From Allokutzneria sp. NRRL B-24872 (GTDB lineage: Bacteria > Actinomycetota > Actinomycetes > Mycobacteriales > Pseudonocardiaceae), in NCBI RefSeq assembly GCF_002155965.1, contig NZ_MUMH01000014.1, forward strand, positions 1 through 64,000: a DNA stretch of 64,000 bases, read 5' to 3'. Shown one piece after another: positions 24,503 to 32,378 of the stretch. The notes beneath the pieces are model-generated. The model was not told where the DNA came from. It saw only the letters and a list, made by a program, of their open reading frames with translations, and searched no databases. Both the position numbers and the translations under genes were made by a program. Positions within the stretch are counted from its first letter, which is position 1; every line of letters starts with the position of its first letter.

Positions 24503-25675
24503 CTAGGTGACCGAGTTGAGGGACAGGTCCTCCGAGGTCCGGCCGGTGGGCACCACCGTGCCGGGCGCGGAGAAGTTCTCCGCGAGCGCGTGCCAGGAGC
24601 GCGGGCGCACCGAATCGTAGAGCTCGGAGGCCAGGTAGATCGTCACCCCCGGGCGGACGAGGCCCAGCCGCAGCGAGGCGTAGGGGATCATGCCGACCCC
24701 GCCCTCCAGCGGCCGCCGCGCCATCACCCCGAGCGCGCGCTCGAACGGCGCGGTCGGGAAGCCGTGCTGGGACAGCAGGGCGTTGACCCGCGCCCTGGAC
24801 TGCTGGTCGTCGGTGACGTAGTCCCTGATCGGCAGGTGCAGCGTGTAGCCGCTGGGCCGGTCGGTGTCGCCCTCCACGAACGCGTAGCTGGAGATCAGCG
24901 GGCGCGCCGCGAACGGCCCGGGACCGCCGCCGACCAGGTAGCAGAAGTCGCGCAGCCTGCCGGGCTCCACCCCGCGCGCCAGCCTCGCCGCCCGCTCGAT
25001 GTCGGTGGTGTCCGCGTTGTAGTGCGACGCGTACACCTTCACCCGCGAGCGCATGCGCTCACCGAGGTCGAGCGAGAAGAAGGTGAACTGGTCCAGTCCG
25101 GGCTCCGGCCGCATCACGTGCCTGCGCAACGGCGCGAAAGCCTCGGTGAAACCGAGCCGGACGAGCGCCTGCTCGATCAGTTCGGGCGCGGCGGGAAGCG
25201 CTTGCTGGTCGGGCGTGAAGTACACCTTGAACGTGGGTGAGTCGTTCCGCTTCAGCACGACCGAGACCCAGACCGAGAAGCGGCCGGGCAGTCCCGGATC
25301 GAGGAACAGTTCGCTCACCTGGTCGAACTGGTCCAGAGAGAAGCTGAACCGTTCGGAGTAAAATTGCAGTATTTCTTTGGAGATTTGCACGTTCGCGGCG
25401 TGGCTCGGGCTCTTCGCCAGCGGCTCGACGCATAAGCGCACGGTAGGCGTTTGCTCGCCCTCAAACGCCACCGAGAACTCGATTGGAGTCTTGTCGTCCG
25501 AGAGTTCGGATGACCATAATGGTGGTTCAGAGAGCAGATGCGCCCCGCCGGGGCCCAACAGGTCGCCGATCGGATCGATCAGTTCGCTGGGCGCGTCAGC
25601 CAGACCCACGGCGCGATGCATGTTGCGCAACTGCTCTCTGGCGTAATCGCTAAGCGAAATAGCGGACAAGTCCAT
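24503..25675 (-). CDS. DMATS-type (ABBA fold) indole prenyltransferase
   Basis: A 390-residue bacterial aromatic prenyltransferase. TPIEFSVAF supplies the catalytic-type glutamate (Glu66) of the EYS-like motif. The repeating beta-strand pattern follows: FKVYFTPDQQ, RMRSRVKVYASHY, YTLHLPIRDYV, GVTIYLASELYD. These enzymes attach dimethylallyl groups to tryptophan or indole without metal-dependent NDxxD motifs. Tryptophanase/prenyltransferase pairs are known in actinomycetes, such as the iptA locus of Streptomyces. The product and ring position cannot be told from sequence. ATG 25673-25675 has GGAGGAG eight bases upstream, and a good promoter lies 63 bases beyond. Confidence 0.88.
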   Translation of the reverse strand: MDLSAISLSDYAREQLRNMHRAVGLADAPSELIDPIGDLLGPGGAHLLSEPPLWSSELSDDKTPIEFSVAFEGEQTPTVRLCVEPLAKSPSHAANVQISKEILQFYSERFSFSLDQFDQVSELFLDPGLPGRFSVWVSVVLKRNDSPTFKVYFTPDQQALPAAPELIEQALVRLGFTEAFAPLRRHVMRPEPGLDQFTFFSLDLGERMRSRVKVYASHYNADTTDIERAARLARGVEPGRLRDFCYLVGGGPGPFAARPLISSYAFVEGDTDRPSGYTLHLPIRDYVTDDQQSRARVNALLSQHGFPTAPFERALGVMARRPLEGGVGMIPYASLRLGLVRPGVTIYLASELYDSVRPRSWHALAENFSAPGTVVPTGRTSEDLSLNSVT

Positions 25676-25737
25676 GAATAGGCTCCTCCTGCCAGAACGA
25701 ACAGCTTGCCGAACCGATCGACAGCCCTCGGCCGACG

Positions 25738-25767
25738 ATTATTCTTGCAGAGAAATTGGACTGTCAA
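25738..25767 (-). promoter_or_regulatory. Sigma-70-type promoter of the prenyltransferase-tryptophanase operon
   Basis: Reading leftward, TTGACA (complement of 25762-25767) is followed after 18 bases by AATAAT (complement of 25738-25743). The region is AT-rich compared with its surroundings. The predicted transcript starts near 25731, giving a leader of about 55 bases to the ATG at 25675. Confidence 0.6.
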
Positions 25768-25813
25768 CTATTTGACAATGCTACGCGAGATGATCTTGTT
25801 GCCAATACCGCCC

Positions 25814-25839
25814 ATACGGTGACTGTTGTTTCACCGTAT
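25814..25839. promoter_or_regulatory. 9-bp perfect inverted repeat upstream of the promoter
   Basis: ATACGGTGA (25814-25822) and TCACCGTAT (25831-25839) are exact reverse complements with an eight-base centre. The site lies about 47 bases upstream of the -35 box of the prenyltransferase promoter, an activator-like position. No dedicated regulator gene is next to the operon. Confidence 0.5.
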
Positions 25840-26002
25840 AGTGTCGTAGCGGTTACCGCGAGTTATCTAGCGCACGACACCTTGTGGCCCCGGGCCGCAC
25901 ACTCTGACACCAATGCGAATCTCGCTCGCTCCAACTTCACCCTCTGTGTCTTCGCGAGATCGTAACCAGCGCGTTCTTTTCGGCGCAAGAGTACGGCACG
26001 TT

Positions 26003-26069
26003 CGTGCGACGGCGCCCGGGGGTCCCGTGGCCCGAGGGGCCGCCGGACGCTCCCGGGCGCCGTCGCACG
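26003..26069 (-). terminator. Long hairpin ending the conservon
   Basis: Arms of 18 bases (26003-26020, CGTGCGACGGCGCCCGGG, and 26052-26069) are perfect reverse complements. The 31-base centre contains a nested GGCCC/GGGCC stem. It begins 46 bases past the cvnD stop in the direction of transcription. No T-run follows, as is common in actinobacteria. It insulates the conservon from the prenyltransferase promoter. Confidence 0.7.
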
Positions 26070-26115
26070 CGTGGGTGTCGCTGATCGGGTGTCCCACACT
26101 CGGGTGGGCTCGGGC

Positions 26116-26724
26116 CTAGCGAGAGCCGTCGGCCGTCGCCGGCACCCTGCTGAGCGCGTGCTCCACCAGCCGCACCAGAGCCTGCTTGCTCGATTCCCGC
26201 TCCCGCGCGTCGCACATGAGAATGGGAATCTCCGCGCTCAGCGCTAATGCCTGCCGGACCTCGTCGGTCTGGTAGTGGTGGGCGTCGTCGAAACAGTTCA
26301 CCGCGATGATGAACGGAATTTTCCGGCGCTCGAAGAAGTCCACCGACGGGAACGAGCTGTCGAGCCTGCGCGTGTCCACGAGGACGATCGCCCCGATCGC
26401 ACCGTTGGCCAGTTCGTCCCACATGAACCAGAACCGGTTCTGTCCCGGCGTGCCGAAAAGGTAGAGCACGATCTCGGGATTGATGGTGATGCGGCCGAAG
26501 TCGAGCGCGACCGTGGTCGTGGTCTTCTCCTCGACGCCCACCAGGTCGTCGACGTCGGTGCTGGCCTCGGTGAGCAGCTCCTCGGTGCTCAGCGGGGGTA
26601 TCTCGCTGACCGAGCCGACCATCGTCGTCTTGCCGGCGCCGAAACCGCCCGCGACGAGGACCTTGACCGAGGTGGGGATGACCATCGCGGCTCCCTGGGC
26701 CTCAGATTCTACGGACACCATCAA
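26116..26724 (-). CDS. cvnD: Conservon small GTP-binding protein (CvnD)
   Basis: A 202-residue MglA/Ras-like GTPase. It has the P-loop VLVAGGFGAGKTTMVGSV, the switch region around EEKTTTTVALDFGRI, the YLFGTPGQNRFWFMWDEL motif (DxxG-type, here GTPGQ) and AVNCFDD (the NKxD position, here NCFD). Conservon GTPases act with a membrane histidine kinase, a roadblock protein and a DUF742 protein in a GPCR-like switch controlling development or antibiotic production in Streptomyces. The start overlaps cvnC by 23 bases; a second ATG three bases in is equally possible. Confidence 0.92.
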   Translation of the reverse strand: MMVSVESEAQGAAMVIPTSVKVLVAGGFGAGKTTMVGSVSEIPPLSTEELLTEASTDVDDLVGVEEKTTTTVALDFGRITINPEIVLYLFGTPGQNRFWFMWDELANGAIGAIVLVDTRRLDSSFPSVDFFERRKIPFIIAVNCFDDAHHYQTDEVRQALALSAEIPILMCDARERESSKQALVRLVEHALSRVPATADGSR

Positions 26725-27076
26725 GCACCGCCTGAAGTAGATTCCGGTCCGGCAGGTTGTTCGCCGTTCGAGGCGCTCGTGCCACCACGTCCCCGCGTTC
26801 GATGAGGTCGCTGAGCAGCACCTTCACCACGACCAGCGGGACGTCGACGTAGGCGGCCACCTCGGCCACCGATAACGGTGTGCGGCAGAGCTCGATGACG
26901 GCTTGGTGCTCGGGACTCAGCGAGCCCGAGTCGTTCTCGGTCCACACCGTGACGACCTGGGTCGCCAGGTCGAGGTCGGTGTTCCCGGGACGGGTCCTGC
27001 CCCTGGTCATGGCATAGGGACGGACCAGGGGACCTGCTGCCTCGTCGAACCATCGGTCATCTGGTTCGGACATCAC
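26702..27076 (-). CDS. cvnC: Conservon DUF742 protein (CvnC)
   Basis: A 124-residue DUF742 protein with the typical start DDRWFDEAAGPLVRPYAMTRGRT, a winged-helix-like middle (LSVAEVAAYVDVPLVVVKVLLSDLIERGDV) and the family C-terminus LPDRNLLQAVLDGVRRI. CvnC binds other conservon proteins and is thought to link them to output. It lies one base after cvnB and overlaps cvnD, so the four genes form one tightly packed operon. Confidence 0.92.
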   Translation of the reverse strand: MMSEPDDRWFDEAAGPLVRPYAMTRGRTRPGNTDLDLATQVVTVWTENDSGSLSPEHQAVIELCRTPLSVAEVAAYVDVPLVVVKVLLSDLIERGDVVARAPRTANNLPDRNLLQAVLDGVRRI

Positions 27077-27077
27077 A

Positions 27078-27509
27078 TCACGCCCTCGACGCGCCGTTGG
27101 CCGCGGCCTGTTCGGACCTGGGAGCAGAGCTCAGGTACACACCGACCTGCTTCACGAGCAGGTTCATCTCGTAAGCGATCATGCCGGCGTCGGCGTTCTC
27201 CTCCGCCAGCACGGCGAGGCAGGCACCGCGCCCGGCCGCGGTGACGAAGAGGAACGCGTGTTCCATCTCCACGACGGTCTGCCGGACGGCGCCGCCGCCG
27301 AAGTGCCTGCCGGTGCCGCGGGCCAGGCTCTGAAAAGCCGAGGCCATCGCCGACAGGTGCTCGGAATCGTCCTTGGACAGCGCCTTGGAACGCCCGATGA
27401 GCAGCCCGTCAGCGGAGAGCACCACCGCGTGCTGGACCCCGACCGTGCGGCTGACCAGCTCGTCGAGCAGCCAGTTCAGGTCGGTGTGCTGATTAGACTT
27501 CTCGCTCAT
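27078..27509 (-). CDS. cvnB: Conservon roadblock/LC7 protein (CvnB)
   Basis: A 143-residue roadblock/LC7 domain protein, probably the GTPase-activating or regulatory partner of CvnD. Landmarks are LNWLLDELVSRTVGVQHAVV, LSADGLLIGRS, MASAFQSLARGTGRHFGGGA and LAVLAEENADAGMIAYEMNL. ATG 27507-27509 has GGAGAAGG upstream. An alternative start at 27545 overlaps the cvnA stop as ATGA and would add 12 residues; translational coupling makes it a serious candidate. Confidence 0.9.
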   Translation of the reverse strand: MSEKSNQHTDLNWLLDELVSRTVGVQHAVVLSADGLLIGRSKALSKDDSEHLSAMASAFQSLARGTGRHFGGGAVRQTVVEMEHAFLFVTAAGRGACLAVLAEENADAGMIAYEMNLLVKQVGVYLSSAPRSEQAAANGASRA

Positions 27510-27541
27510 GTGGGGGTGACCTTCTCCGTCTTCCACGTGGC

Positions 27542-30109
27542 TCATGACTCGAACGGACTGTCCGCGTTGCGGCCCTCGCGGGTGCCCCGCTGGAAGGCGG
27601 ACATGGTGTTGCGGATCTCCTCTGCGGAGCGGTGGTTCTCAGCCGGGTCCTCAGCGGCCTGCGGGACCGGTGCCGGTTCCGCCCTGAGCTGGGGAGCCAG
27701 GCTCTGCTGCGGCTTGCGCTGCGGTAAGGCCGGGCGTTGTGTGACGCTATCTTCCCAGGCCGGTCGGGCAGCTTCCGTAACGGGCGGCTCTGTCTGGCTA
27801 TTGCCGGTATACACCGGGATGGGTCCGGTGTGGCTGTACCTCGGCGTCTCCACAGGGTGGCCGCTCCCGGGCTCGTCGGCGATCGGTTCGGGTCCAGGCA
27901 CCTCCCGCACGGCCTCGAAGCTCAGCCCGCCGAGCAGGTTCAGCGGGCGTCCGCCGTCGGCGTCCTCGGAGTCGCCGAGCGGCTCGGACCAGAAGCTCTC
28001 CAGGTCGGCGCCGAGCCGGGCGCCGGAGTCCACCTGGGTGACGCGCTGCTGGGCGGCCGCCTGGTCGACCCCGGTCTGCTCGGTCCGGCTCTGCGGCGGG
28101 AACGGCGTGCCGTTGGGCGGGGTGTGCGGGTGCTGGCGGGCGAGCCCCGGGTTGGTCCCGGCGCTGCCGTCGTCCTGCGCCACCCGGGAGGCCAGCACCT
28201 CGTTGGGGATCAGGATGATCGCCCTGGTGCCGCCGTAGGGGGAGGTGCGCAGTTCCACCTTGACCCCGAGCCGGGAGGCCAGCCGCGCGACGACGAACAG
28301 GCCCAGTCGCGAGTCGCCCTTGAGCGCCATCGCGTCGAACTCGGGCGGGTCGTTGAGCATCGCGTTGGCCGCGGCCTGGTCGTCCTCGCTCATGCCGAGG
28401 CCGTGGTCCTCGACCTCCACCACGACGCCCTTGGCCGCGAGCGAGCCGTGCACCTGGACCTGGGAGCGGGGCGGGGAGAACGAGGTGGCGTTGTCGACCA
28501 GCTCGGCGACGAGGTGGATGGTGTCGGCGACGGCGGAGCCGACGATCGCGGCCTCGGGCACCCGCTGCAGCCGGACCCGGACGTAGTGCTCGGTCTCGGA
28601 GATCGCCGCGCGCAGCACGTCGACCAGGCGGATCGGGTTGCGCCAGCGGCGTCCCGGCTGCTCGCCGCCGAGGATGATCAGGTTCTCGGCGTTGCGGCGG
28701 GCGCGGGTGGCGAGGTGGTCCAGCTGGAACAGCCCTTCCAGCTGCTCCGGGTCCTCCTCGTGCCGCTCCATCCGGTCCAGGATCTTCAGCTGGCGGTGCA
28801 CCAGGCCCTGGTTGCGGTGGGCGATGCCGAGGAAGACGTTGTTGATGCCCTCCCTGGCCTGCGCCTCCTTGACCGCGGCCGCGACGGCGGTGAGCTGGGC
28901 GGCGTTGAACGCGCTGGCCAGCTGGCCGATCTCGTCCTTGCCGTAGTCCAGTTCGGGGATCTCGGTGGAGACCTTGACGGTGTCACCGCGCCGCAGCCGG
29001 TTGACCAGGTTGGGCAGCTTGCGGTGGGCGAGTTCCAGCGCCTCGTTGCGCAGGCTGGCCAGGCGCACGACGAGCGCCTTGTCGACGAGCTTGCGCGACA
29101 TCCGCAGCGCGATCACGATCGCGGCGATGGCCGCGAGCAGCGCCGCGACGGTGCCGATGGCCACGTTGATCAACGCGGTGTCGGCCTCGGCGAGCCCGAT
29201 CCCGGAGACCTCGTCGGCGTTGAGGATCGTGAGGTCCAGCAACCTGTTGCCGACCTGGGTGGTGATGTCGGTCCACTGCCGCTCGTTCACCGGCGGTTCG
29301 GTGCGGTTGCGCCCGGTGGAGGACCAGGGGCCGAAGCTGATCAGTGACTGCTCGGCCTGCTCCAGCTGCTTCCACGCGTCGCTCTCGACCAGCTGCGTGT
29401 AGCCCTCCTGCACCTTGGGCTGGGTGAAGGCGATCTTCGTGTTCAGCTCGGTGTGGTAGACGCCGACGAGCTTGGTCAGCTCGAGGTGGTCCTGCGGGCT
29501 GAGCGTGCCGGAGACGAGCGCGCTGGCGATCAGCGCCGTCTCACGGGACATCAGGTCGTTGGCCCGGAACAGCGCGGAGGAGGTCAGGCCGCCGAGCGCC
29601 ACCGTCACGTCGGGCAGGACGCGGGCCTGCGTCTCGAAGAGGTCGGTGCCCGCGTCGAGCATGTCGTTGTAGAACCTGTAGATGTCGGGCTTGCTGATCT
29701 CCCTGGTGTCCACCTGGGAGCGCTTCCTCGGCAGCTGGGCGATCAGCCCGTTGAGCCGCGTCAGCCGGTCGACGATCTCCTTGGGCGCGTTCTTGGCCAG
29801 CTCGTTGGCCGCCGTCTGCATCGTGGTGAGCGAGCGGTCGGTCTGCTGCTGGCGGGAGTGCAGCTCGGCCAGCCCGCTCTCGGGCTTGCCGAGGTAGGCC
29901 ATGCTGAGCTGGCGCTCCTTCTCCGCGGAGGCGAGCGCGGTCACGGCGGGGATGGACACATCCCGCACACCGCTGAGGACCGCGCGCACGTAGACGCTCT
30001 CGAACAGGAAGAACGACGCGCCACCCAGCCACATCACCATGAGCGCCACACTGGGGATCAGAACCGTGCCGGTGAGCCTTGTTCTGATCGACTTGTGGCT
30101 CTTGTTCAT
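27542..30109 (-). CDS. cvnA: Conservon sensor histidine kinase (CvnA)
   Basis: About 855 residues. A first membrane segment (TVLIPSVALMVMWLGGASFF) is followed by an extracellular nitrate/nitrite-sensor-like helical domain and a second membrane segment (AAIAAIVIALRM). A HAMP-like linker, a dimerisation region and an HATPase_c domain come next, with LVAELVDNATSFSPP (N box), VEDHGLGMS (G1) and GDSRLGLFVVARLAS (G2). The last 200 residues are disordered and proline/glutamine-rich. The usual phospho-acceptor His motif is not obvious, as in other conservon kinases. The start is uncertain (ATG 30109, GTG 30127 or TTG 30139). It is first in the operon. Confidence 0.9.
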   Translation of the reverse strand: MNKSHKSIRTRLTGTVLIPSVALMVMWLGGASFFLFESVYVRAVLSGVRDVSIPAVTALASAEKERQLSMAYLGKPESGLAELHSRQQQTDRSLTTMQTAANELAKNAPKEIVDRLTRLNGLIAQLPRKRSQVDTREISKPDIYRFYNDMLDAGTDLFETQARVLPDVTVALGGLTSSALFRANDLMSRETALIASALVSGTLSPQDHLELTKLVGVYHTELNTKIAFTQPKVQEGYTQLVESDAWKQLEQAEQSLISFGPWSSTGRNRTEPPVNERQWTDITTQVGNRLLDLTILNADEVSGIGLAEADTALINVAIGTVAALLAAIAAIVIALRMSRKLVDKALVVRLASLRNEALELAHRKLPNLVNRLRRGDTVKVSTEIPELDYGKDEIGQLASAFNAAQLTAVAAAVKEAQAREGINNVFLGIAHRNQGLVHRQLKILDRMERHEEDPEQLEGLFQLDHLATRARRNAENLIILGGEQPGRRWRNPIRLVDVLRAAISETEHYVRVRLQRVPEAAIVGSAVADTIHLVAELVDNATSFSPPRSQVQVHGSLAAKGVVVEVEDHGLGMSEDDQAAANAMLNDPPEFDAMALKGDSRLGLFVVARLASRLGVKVELRTSPYGGTRAIILIPNEVLASRVAQDDGSAGTNPGLARQHPHTPPNGTPFPPQSRTEQTGVDQAAAQQRVTQVDSGARLGADLESFWSEPLGDSEDADGGRPLNLLGGLSFEAVREVPGPEPIADEPGSGHPVETPRYSHTGPIPVYTGNSQTEPPVTEAARPAWEDSVTQRPALPQRKPQQSLAPQLRAEPAPVPQAAEDPAENHRSAEEIRNTMSAFQRGTREGRNADSPFES

Positions 30110-30569
30110 CTCGCTGTCGGTCTTCACGACGCTCCACAAGTTCGTGTGCTACCCCGGGACCGTGCGCAGGTGGGAGGAATGCCGTCCCGGGGATAGTGGT
30201 AGAAATGCCTGCTCTGCGACTTTCGAAGCTACCGTTTATTTCCCAACGATATTCAGCTGGAGATTTCCCTTTCCCAGTGCGAACAGGCCGTCGAAATGAC
30301 GGGAACGATAGCACAGGGTGATCGAGGGAGTACACCCTAGAGGGCACGCCTCCCGGCGGATGCCGAAACGCTCTCATTTTCACCGGAATGCGTAAACGCG
30401 TCACCCTATCAGCGGAGGTCGGGGCTGTGTAGGGAGCGCGGACCACTCGACCGGGTGGCGCGGGTGACGCGCCGTGAACACCGCTGGCCGGGGCGTTCCT
30501 GAGACGTGCCGAGACGTGCGGATGGCCGCCGACCAGGGGGTCGACGGCCATCGCGGTGCGGTGCTGCGA
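30110..30569. other. Gene-free region between conservon and small membrane genes
   Basis: About 460 bases hold no convincing gene. The part from 30180 to 30310 is the least GC-rich and is the likely conservon promoter region, but I could not fix -35 and -10 boxes with confidence. No strong hairpin was found for the end of the small membrane gene at 30570. Confidence 0.4.
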
Positions 30570-30815
30570 CTAGCTCTCCGTGCTCGGGGCCACACCCGGT
30601 CCTGCCGGGGTTTCCGGGCCCGCGGCAGCCTCGACGGCGGCCACGGGGGCCGCGTGGGGCGTTGGGTTCAGGTCGGCGGTGGTGTACTTCGCCGCGACGA
30701 ACAACGCGGCACCCACCGCGCCGAGCGTGGTGACGGCGAGGGGGACGCCAACGGAGACTCCGAGGGTCAGTGCGACGGCGATCGCCGACCTTCTCTTTCC
30801 GCGCCTATCGGCCAT
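30570..30815 (-). CDS. Small membrane protein, paralogue 1
   Basis: An 81-residue protein of unknown function. A basic N-terminus (MADRRGKRRS) precedes a long hydrophobic stretch with VPLAVTTLGAVGAALFVAAK, then an extracytoplasmic Ala/Pro-rich tail. GGAGGGAGGA lies eight bases before ATG 30813-30815, a strong ribosome site that supports expression. The hydrophobic segment is nearly identical to that of the neighbour at 31005-31253, so the two arose by tandem duplication. Position next to the conservon on the same strand suggests, but does not prove, a linked membrane role. Confidence 0.65.
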   Translation of the reverse strand: MADRRGKRRSAIAVALTLGVSVGVPLAVTTLGAVGAALFVAAKYTTADLNPTPHAAPVAAVEAAAGPETPAGPGVAPSTES

Positions 30816-31004
30816 CGGATGATCCTCCCTCCAGGTGGAGCGGCAGCCGGTGCTGCTGCCGGTCCGGGAATACCCGCGGTAATCGGTGGCCGAAACCACA
30901 TTTCGGCCGGAGCTTCCCGCGCGTTCGCTGTCCATTTCCTTCGCGGCCACCGCCGATTTCCTCGGTGCTGGGTCTCGGTGTGCTGGATCTCGGTGACCGC
31001 GTCG

Positions 31005-31253
31005 CTAGAGCGCCCGTTCGGCGCCCGCTGCCCTGTCTGTCGTTCCGGGGCCCTCGATCGTTTCTTCCACGGCCGGATTCGGCCCGAACACCGGCGCCGG
31101 CTCCGGGCCGCTGTGCTTGGCCGCCACGAACAGCGCGGCGCCGAGCGCGCCGAGGGTGGTGGCGATCGGGACCGCGACGGCGGCGACGACTCCGCCCGCG
31201 ATGAGGCCGATGGTGCCGATGACGGACCGGGTGCGGCGGGGTTCGTCGTTCAT
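31005..31253 (-). CDS. Small membrane protein, paralogue 2
   Basis: An 82-residue protein with the same layout as its neighbour: basic start (MNDEPRRTRS), hydrophobic region ending VPIATTLGALGAALFVAAKH, then an acidic, proline-containing tail. GGAGGA precedes ATG 31251-31253. The tails are unrelated in sequence, so selection seems to act on the membrane segment. I do not recognise the family. It lies 189 bases upstream of paralogue 1 on the same strand and may be co-transcribed with it. Confidence 0.62.
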   Translation of the reverse strand: MNDEPRRTRSVIGTIGLIAGGVVAAVAVPIATTLGALGAALFVAAKHSGPEPAPVFGPNPAVEETIEGPGTTDRAAGAERAL

Positions 31254-31541
31254 GGGAGTCCTCCGTCCCGCTCGGGGTCTTCTTCCTCTATAGCCGAGCG
31301 GACCGGCGTTGTCAGCCGAGCCGACCTCCCGGTGCGCCCAGAGGGGAGACGGGCGCGCCGCCCGGCCATGACGCGCTCGCGCGCACCGTCCACCTCGGAC
31401 GGTGCGGATGAGCGTCCACTGTGGACGATCGCGGGCGGGTGGCCGGGTCGGGCAACGTCACAGCCTCGCGCGCCCGTCCCGGACACCTCCCGCGAGTAAG
31501 CTGCGGAACCGACCCGAGAGCCCGATCTGAGGAGGACCCCG

Positions 31542-32150
31542 GTGACCCAGCCGGCTACCGAGGCCCCCGAGGCCACGCCCGTCCAGCGCCGCGTTCTGGT
31601 CGCCGAGGACGAGGCGCTCATCCGCCTCGACCTGGTCGAGATGCTGCGCGAGGAGGGCTACGAGGTCGTCGGCGAGGCCGCCGACGGCGTCGAGGCCGTC
31701 GAGCTGGCCACCCAGCTGCGCCCGGACCTGGTCATCCTGGACGTGAAGATGCCTCGCAAGGACGGCATCGAGGCCGCCGCCGCCATCGCGGGCGAGCGCA
31801 TCGCCCCCGTGGTCATCCTGACCGCCTTCAGCCAGCGCGACCTCGTCGAGCGCGCCCGCGACGCCGGGGCGATGGCCTACCTGGTCAAGCCCTTCGCCAA
31901 GCGCGACCTGGTCCCGGCCATCGAGCTGGCGGTCTCCCGCTTCGCCGAGCTGCAGGCGCTGGAGACCGAGGTGGCCGGGCTGACCGAGCGCCTGGAGACC
32001 CGCAAGGTGGTGGAGAAGGCGAAGGGTCTGCTGATGACGAAGCAGGGCCTGAACGAGTCCGAGGCCTTCCGCTGGATTCAACGCACCGCCATGGACCGCC
32101 GTACCACCATGAAGGCGGTTGCGGATGCCGTCGTGGAGAATATTGGTTGA
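31542..32150 (+). CDS. pdtaR: ANTAR-domain response regulator (PdtaR)
   Basis: A 202-residue regulator: receiver domain (about 15-135) with acidic pocket AEDEALIRLD, phospho-acceptor Asp67 in LVILDVKMP, and Lys in LVKPFAKRD, then an ANTAR domain (about 140-200, LETRKVVEKAKGLLMTKQGL). PdtaR-type proteins are phosphorylated by PdtaS and bind tandem hairpins in RNA to prevent termination. The kinase is not in the window. GTG 31542 has GAGGAGG upstream. In Mycobacterium the orthologue also lies a few genes before polA. Confidence 0.92.
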   Translation: MTQPATEAPEATPVQRRVLVAEDEALIRLDLVEMLREEGYEVVGEAADGVEAVELATQLRPDLVILDVKMPRKDGIEAAAAIAGERIAPVVILTAFSQRDLVERARDAGAMAYLVKPFAKRDLVPAIELAVSRFAELQALETEVAGLTERLETRKVVEKAKGLLMTKQGLNESEAFRWIQRTAMDRRTTMKAVADAVVENIG

Positions 32151-32166
32151 CCGGAAGTAACGGTCG

Positions 32167-32184
32167 CGTCACCCATCGGTGACG
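32167..32184 (+). terminator. Small hairpin after pdtaR
   Basis: CGTCACC (32167-32173) and GGTGACG (32178-32184) pair perfectly around a four-base loop, 17 bases after the pdtaR stop. The stem is short and no T-run follows, so it may be a weak terminator. Confidence 0.4.
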
Positions 32185-32378
32185 AAAGTCTGTGGTTGCC
32201 AAACTATTGGCCGAGTCCGGTTGCTCTTCATCGTCACGATGTGGCTACGAGCGTCCACAGTTGCTGTGCAATGCCGCTTTTCGGCAGTTAGCTTCCTGCC
32301 CTGACCACGCCCCTGATCGAACGGGGCTCACCACCAGGCAAACGTGCATTGTGGTGAATTGGGTTTACGGAGGTACGG

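Noticed and set aside
25756-25965. A 69-codon plus-strand frame in the AT-rich gap
   Set aside because: No ribosome site, no similarity recognised, and it overlaps the prenyltransferase promoter and palindrome.
30140-30569. A short gene in the conservon upstream gap
   Set aside because: Several open frames exist but none has a ribosome site with plausible composition.
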